A program made the position numbers and the translations under genes. Under the pieces are notes generated by a model that was given only the letters and a program-made list of their open reading frames with translations, did no database searches and was not told the DNA's origin. Below, one piece after another: positions 60,158-64,000 of a stretch of 64,000 bases of DNA. Where the stretch lies: contig NZ_JACHIW010000001.1 in NCBI RefSeq assembly GCF_014203395.1, positions 1,984,001-2,048,000 of the forward strand. The letters run 5' to 3'. Within the stretch, counting starts at the first letter, position 1. The number at the start of each line of letters is the position of its first letter. This DNA comes from Saccharopolyspora phatthalungensis. Its GTDB lineage: Bacteria > Actinomycetota > Actinomycetes > Mycobacteriales > Pseudonocardiaceae.

Positions 60158-60203
60158 GGCGATTTCACTGGAAATCGATGTGCCGACTTCCAGTGAAATC
60201 GCC
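60158..60203. terminator. 16-bp perfect hairpin with CGATTTCA arms
   Basis: GGCGATTTCACTGGAA (60158-60173) and its perfect inverse (60188-60203) enclose a 14-nt loop between the convergent GNAT and cwlM genes. The right arm ends three bases before the cwlM stop. Related in sequence to 11967-12013. Confidence 0.85.
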
Positions 60204-60205
60204 GG

Positions 60206-61354
60206 TTAGGCACCTTCCGCCCGGGCGAGTTCGTGGCGCAGCAGGTCGTCGAAGGTGAAGGTGCCCGTCGGCTGATCGTCTTTGCCCAACAGGTAAAGCC
60301 GCTTGACCGCGACCAGCAGGCCCTCGGCGACGACGTCCCGGAAGGCCGGGTCCAGCAGTCGGCTGCGGTCCCCGGCGTTACTCAGGTAGCCGATCTCCAT
60401 CCGGACGGCGGGCATCCGGGTCAGCCGCAGCACGTCCCAGGTCTTGGGGTGGGTGCGGCAGTCCCGCAAGCCCGTCCGGGCGACGATCTCGCGCTGCAGG
60501 AAGCCCGCCAGCGCCTCGCCCACGGTGGAGGTGGTGCCGTTGCCGGTGCCGAAGTGGAAACTCGCCACGCCCTCCGCCAGCGGCGAGGGATTGGCGTCGA
60601 TGTGCAGCGACAGGAACATGTCTGCGCCGGCCTCGTTGGCGAACCCGGCCCGGTCGGCATCCGGCGGGCAGGAGTTGGGCCCGTGGGTGATCAATGCTTC
60701 CATTCCAGTGGCGACCATCCGGCCTTCCAGCCGGCGGGCCAGGTCCCAGGTCAGGTCGGCCTCGTGCACGTTGCCGACGGACGCCCCGCGGTCGGCGCCG
60801 CCGTGTCCCGGATCGATCACGATTCGCTTGCCGCGCAGCCGAGGCCCCGCGCGTCGCACCTTCTCCTGCTCGCGAAGGAACACCGGCCGACCGCCGCGGA
60901 CCTTCGGCGCGAGTTGCTTGAGCGCCCGCAACGTGCCCGGCCCGCAGATGCCGTCGGCGTTCAGCCCGTAGTCCCGCTGGAAGCTGCGCAGGGCCTGCTC
61001 GGTCTCCTGGCCGAAGATGCCGTCCGGGCGGCCCGCGTCATAGCCCAGCTCCAGCAGCCGCTCCTGCAACGCGAAGACGTCATCGCCGCTGACCGGCTTC
61101 GATACCAGGAACGCCAACGAACGGTCGCCGAGCCGCCAGCGCGCGTCCGTCAGCGCCCGGTAGGTCGCCGGGCCGACGACGCCGTCGGTGATCAGCCCGC
61201 GTTGTTGTTGGAAGACCCGAACCGCCTGTTCCACCGCTTCGTCGAAGATCGCCGGGCCCGTCCGGCCGTTGGCCGGTAGCAGACCCAATGCCGCAAGCGT
61301 GTTCTTGATCTCGGCAACGGCCGGACCGACGTCACCGCGGTGGAGCAGCTGCAT
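60206..61354 (-). CDS. cwlM: CwlM-type amidase-fold protein (two PG-binding domains + Amidase_3)
   Basis: The 382-aa protein has no signal peptide. Two peptidoglycan_binding_1 repeats (about 5-65 and 85-150: AVEQAVRVFQQQRGLITDGV, FGQETEQALRSFQRDYGLNA) precede Amidase_3 (about 178-360) with IDPGHGGADRG, HEADLTWDLARRL, SLHIDANPSP and RMEIGYLSNAGD. In mycobacteria, CwlM stays in the cytoplasm, is phosphorylated by PknB and activates MurA. The residues usually binding zinc appear present here. The C-terminal tail is acidic/basic mixed. Confidence 0.92.
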   Translation of the reverse strand: MQLLHRGDVGPAVAEIKNTLAALGLLPANGRTGPAIFDEAVEQAVRVFQQQRGLITDGVVGPATYRALTDARWRLGDRSLAFLVSKPVSGDDVFALQERLLELGYDAGRPDGIFGQETEQALRSFQRDYGLNADGICGPGTLRALKQLAPKVRGGRPVFLREQEKVRRAGPRLRGKRIVIDPGHGGADRGASVGNVHEADLTWDLARRLEGRMVATGMEALITHGPNSCPPDADRAGFANEAGADMFLSLHIDANPSPLAEGVASFHFGTGNGTTSTVGEALAGFLQREIVARTGLRDCRTHPKTWDVLRLTRMPAVRMEIGYLSNAGDRSRLLDPAFRDVVAEGLLVAVKRLYLLGKDDQPTGTFTFDDLLRHELARAEGA

Positions 61355-61565
61355 GCACTCCTCGCTCGATTCAGGCGCCGGTTTGGCACCGACGCGAAGG
61401 ATAGTCGGGGAGGCCCCGGTCTCGTTCTACGTGCCGGGCCCGGATGGCGGACCCGTCGGGTCATTGTGCCTTGTGTACCGGGACCCGGCGCTGCGGCCCA
61501 CGGCCACCGCGCTGGACGTGCGACAACGGTCCGTGGGTGGCTGATCTCCTCGGGTGCGAAAAAAC

Positions 61566-61605
61566 GGTCCCGCCGTCACTGTGTTATCGACATGACGGCG
61601 GGACC
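61566..61605 (-). terminator. trxB-trxA terminator
   Basis: GGTCCCGCCGTCA (61566-61578) pairs with TGACGGCGGGACC (61593-61605). On the minus strand it is followed by GTTTTTT, giving a canonical intrinsic terminator 34 bp past trxA. Confidence 0.92.
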
Positions 61606-61638
61606 GCGTTATTCGGTTGCGTCAGATGGAGTCCGATT

Positions 61639-61968
61639 TCACAAATAATCGGAGAGGTCCGACTCCAGCGCGGCCTTCGGCTTGGCACCGACGATCTGCT
61701 TGACCGGCTGGCCCTTGTCGAACAGCAGCATGGTCGGGATGGACATCACCTGATAGTCGCGCTGCAGGCTGGGGTTCGAGTCGATGTCCAGCTTGGCGAC
61801 GGTGATCTTGTCCTTGTACTCGTCGGCGATCTGCTCGAGCACCGGGGCGACCATCTTGCATGGGCCGCACCAGGTGGCCCAGAAGTCGACCAGGACCGGC
61901 TTGTCGCTGTCCAGGACCTTTTCCTTGAACGTCTTCTCGTCCACGACCACCGTGTTGGTGTCGGCCAT
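61639..61968 (-). CDS. trxA: thioredoxin
   Basis: The 109-aa protein has the active site WATWCGPCKMVAP, cis-Pro in SIPTMLLF and the KQIVGA strand. Cytoplasmic disulfide reductase, reduced by the adjacent TrxB. It lies 31 bp after trxB in one operon. Confidence 0.96.
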   Translation of the reverse strand: MADTNTVVVDEKTFKEKVLDSDKPVLVDFWATWCGPCKMVAPVLEQIADEYKDKITVAKLDIDSNPSLQRDYQVMSIPTMLLFDKGQPVKQIVGAKPKAALESDLSDYL

Positions 61969-61999
61969 GTTCCTCTCCCTCTCTTAGATGCTGCTGAAG

Positions 62000-62992
62000 T
62001 CAGTGCGTCGTGCCGGGCCCGTAGCCGCCGCCGACGAGTTCGGTGGCCTTCTCGGCCGTCGGCGAGTCATGCTCGGCGAGCCAGCGCTCGGCGTCGATGG
62101 CGGCGGCGCAACCGGAGCCGGCGGCGGTGACCGCCTGCCGGTAGATGTGGTCCACCAGGTCGCCGGCGGCGAACACACCGGGCACGCCGGTGTGCGTGGT
62201 CGGCTGCCGGACCTGCACATAGCCCGCGTCGTCCACGGTGACCTGCTCCCGCACCAGTTCGCTGCGCGGGTCGTGGCCGATCGCGACGAACATGCCGGTC
62301 ACGTCCAGCTCGGAGGTCTCGCCGGTGACCGTGTCGCTTAGCTTCAGGCCGCTGACGGTGGTATCGCCGACGACCTCGGTGACCGTCTTGTTGGTCAGCC
62401 ACTTGATCTTCTCGTTGGCCCGCGCGCGCTCCAGCATGATCTTGGAGGCCCGGAACTCCTCGCGGCGGTGGATGATCGTCACCGACCGGGCGAAGCGGGT
62501 CAGGAAGGTGGCCTCCTCCATCGCCGAGTCACCGCCGCCGATGACCGCGATGTCCTGGTCGCGGAAGAAGAACCCGTCGCAGGTGGCGCAGGCGGACACG
62601 CCGCGCCCAAGCAGCCGCTCCTCGCCGGGCACGCCGAGGTAGCGGGCGGCGGCGCCCATGGCCAGGACGATGGCTTTGGCGCGGTACTCCACGCCGTTGG
62701 CCAGCACCGTCTTGACGTCGCCGGTCAGATCGAGGCGCTCGACGTCCTCGGCCCGCAGTTCGGCGCCGAAGCGTTCCGCCTGGGATCGCATCTGCTCCAT
62801 CAGGTCGGGGCCCATGATCCCGTCCCGGAAGCCCGGGTAGTTCTCCACCTCGGTGGTGGTCATCAACGCGCCACCGAACTGGGTGCCCTCGAAGATCAGT
62901 GGTTCGAGCTCCGCTCGCGCGGCGTACACCGCTGCGGTGTACCCGGCTGGGCCAGAGCCCACGATGATCACGTTGCGGACGTCGCCAGTCAC
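62000..62992 (-). CDS. trxB: thioredoxin reductase
   Basis: This 330-aa flavoprotein has the FAD motif [18 protein letters not shown], redox centre CATCDG, NADPH motif [11 protein letters not shown] and C-terminal [10 protein letters not shown]. It passes electrons from NADPH to TrxA. The start is 62992 (M T G D V R). Located downstream of the anti-sigma gene as in mycobacterial sigM loci. Confidence 0.96.
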   Translation of the reverse strand: MTGDVRNVIIVGSGPAGYTAAVYAARAELEPLIFEGTQFGGALMTTTEVENYPGFRDGIMGPDLMEQMRSQAERFGAELRAEDVERLDLTGDVKTVLANGVEYRAKAIVLAMGAAARYLGVPGEERLLGRGVSACATCDGFFFRDQDIAVIGGGDSAMEEATFLTRFARSVTIIHRREEFRASKIMLERARANEKIKWLTNKTVTEVVGDTTVSGLKLSDTVTGETSELDVTGMFVAIGHDPRSELVREQVTVDDAGYVQVRQPTTHTGVPGVFAAGDLVDHIYRQAVTAAGSGCAAAIDAERWLAEHDSPTAEKATELVGGGYGPGTTH

Positions 62993-63200
62993 CGCGCCCC
63001 TTCCGTTGTAGCGTCCCCGTCGCGCTCGGCGCGCGACCGTATCCGGCTTAACGCGATCCTATTCGGGTCTGTTCCCGATCACGCCAGACGCCGTGCGCCA
63101 GGGCACAGCGGAGCCGACTCCCGTCCCAAGGACCGAGAGCCGGCGCAGCTTTGGCACGGCCGGTTGCGGGATCCGCACCCGGCGGCGTGGCGGTTGGGTG

Positions 63201-64000
63201 TCAGCCGCCGAACGTGGCGTCCGAGATCTTGGCGGGGTTGCCCGGGCCGCACTCGGGGCCGACCGCTAAGAGGCGGAACTTGCCGAGGCCGCCGCCCGGC
63301 AGGATCAGCAGCTGGGCCGGTTGTCCGTCGAGCGTTATCGCCCGCGCCCCGAGCGGTTTTCCGCCGTTGACGCCGTTGGCCTGCAAACAGCCGATGAGCC
63401 GCTTCGGGTCCGCCAGCGCGCCGTTGTACTGCTCGGAGTTGATGATCTCGGCGAACTGTTCGCCGCTCAGCGTGACCCGGTCGCCCTGCAACGCCAGCGG
63501 CGCGGGTGAGGCGGTCGTCGCGTTTGGGTGCGCCTGGTGGCTGCTCGGTTCCATGTCCCCCGGCATGATCGAGAACACCACTGCCGCGGCTGCGGCCGCC
63601 ACCCCGACCAGGCCGGTGCCCACCGTGATCCGCCGTCGGCGGCGCTGCTTGGCCGCTGTGAAGTCGATTACCTGGCCACCCTGCTCGGCAGCCGGAGCCG
63701 GGCGGGCGGGCTCGACCGGCGGTGCGGCACTTCCCTGCTGCTCGGCCCAGGCCCGAACCTCGTTCTCCAGTGCGGCATCGATGCGGGCCGAAACGTCGTC
63801 GGGGATCGTCAGCGGCGGAAGCGCCGCCAGATCCGAACTGGTGGCGTCCAACGCCGCCAGGATCTCCCTGGCCTCCGGGTCATCCTGGACCTGGACGCGC
63901 AGTTGATCGGCGGTCTGCTGGTCCAGCACTCCAGCGTGGAGATCGGCCAGCAAGTCCAAGGACCACGGTGGCCCCTGCGGCGCCCCCGTGCGCCGGTGTT
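63201..64000 (-). CDS. anti-sigma factor-like membrane protein (partial, 5' end beyond window)
   Basis: The frame stays open to the window edge (HRRTGAPQGPPWSLDLLADL), so the start lies beyond 64000. The cytoplasmic part has WSLDLLADLHAGVLDQQTA. A basic stretch (KQRRRRR) precedes one membrane helix (ITVGTGLVGVAAAAAAVVFSI) and an outside domain with LIGCLQANGV and VGPECGPG, a conserved Cys pair. Position upstream of trxB-trxA-cwlM corresponds to the SigM anti-sigma factor of mycobacteria; that name is by synteny. Confidence 0.8.
   Translation of the reverse strand, partial: HRRTGAPQGPPWSLDLLADLHAGVLDQQTADQLRVQVQDDPEAREILAALDATSSDLAALPPLTIPDDVSARIDAALENEVRAWAEQQGSAAPPVEPARPAPAAEQGGQVIDFTAAKQRRRRRITVGTGLVGVAAAAAAVVFSIMPGDMEPSSHQAHPNATTASPAPLALQGDRVTLSGEQFAEIINSEQYNGALADPKRLIGCLQANGVNGGKPLGARAITLDGQPAQLLILPGGGLGKFRLLAVGPECGPGNPAKISDATFGG

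Overview
The window is a high-GC actinobacterial chromosome segment that contains the replication origin. The gene order fhaA-fhaB-pstP-rodA-pbpA-pknA-pknB, trpG-like, crgA, PH-domain gene, rhomboid, ppiA, cwsA-like, tRNA-Ala, DLW-39, tRNA-Ile, DUF3566, gyrA, gyrB, dciA-like, recF, gnd, dnaN, oriC, dnaA, rpmH-rnpA-yidD-yidC-jag-rsmG-parA-parB, then cwlM-trxA-trxB-anti-sigma is the classical actinobacterial origin neighbourhood known from Mycobacterium. The XRE-TPR regulator with its small companion genes and the overall codon use suggest Pseudonocardiaceae (Saccharopolyspora-like). That genus-level guess is inference.

Layout. 0-16.8 kb is accessory. It holds a left-edge fragment of an IucA/IucC-like protein, an aminoglycoside-phosphotransferase-like kinase, an XRE-TPR regulator with two small divergent genes, and then a 1149-residue protein at 4.8-8.3 kb. 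That protein joins an IucA/IucC-like N-terminal part, a HAD-like domain and a DIT1/PvcA isocyanide-synthase domain. Next come a TetR regulator, a PLP D-threonine-aldolase-like enzyme divergent from an FAD-linked lactone oxidase, an NAD(P)-binding protein, an IclR regulator, a pcaD-like hydrolase, an HD protein and a methyltransferase. 17.0-18.8 kb is a defective IS21-family element, followed by tandem repeats and tRNA-Leu(CAG). 19.8-33.3 kb is the cell-division and Ser/Thr-phosphosignalling block. 33.4-36.7 kb is a second accessory patch with an HTH gene under a double palindromic operator, a secreted SnoaL-like protein and a decayed tyrosine integrase beside tRNA-Ala(TGC).

36.8-64 kb is core replication, segregation and envelope DNA. 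dnaN-recF-dciA-gyrB-gyrA run leftward from oriC (47.5-48.8 kb, many DnaA boxes plus an AT-rich tract). rpmH through parB run rightward. Five parS-like sites lie between 53.7 and 56.7 kb, two of them inside parA and parB. The right edge ends inside an anti-sigma factor gene upstream of trxB-trxA.

How the parts work together. PknA/PknB phosphorylate, and PstP dephosphorylates, division and wall-synthesis factors. FhaA/FhaB are phosphothreonine readers, and RodA/PbpA are the peptidoglycan polymerase pair. CwlM, CrgA and CwsA-like proteins belong to the same envelope network. ParA/ParB with parS segregate the origin loaded by DnaA. The strongest candidate for something undescribed is the IucA/IucC-like-HAD-isocyanide-synthase fusion at 4819-8268, together with a gene at the left window edge that carries a recognisably related module.
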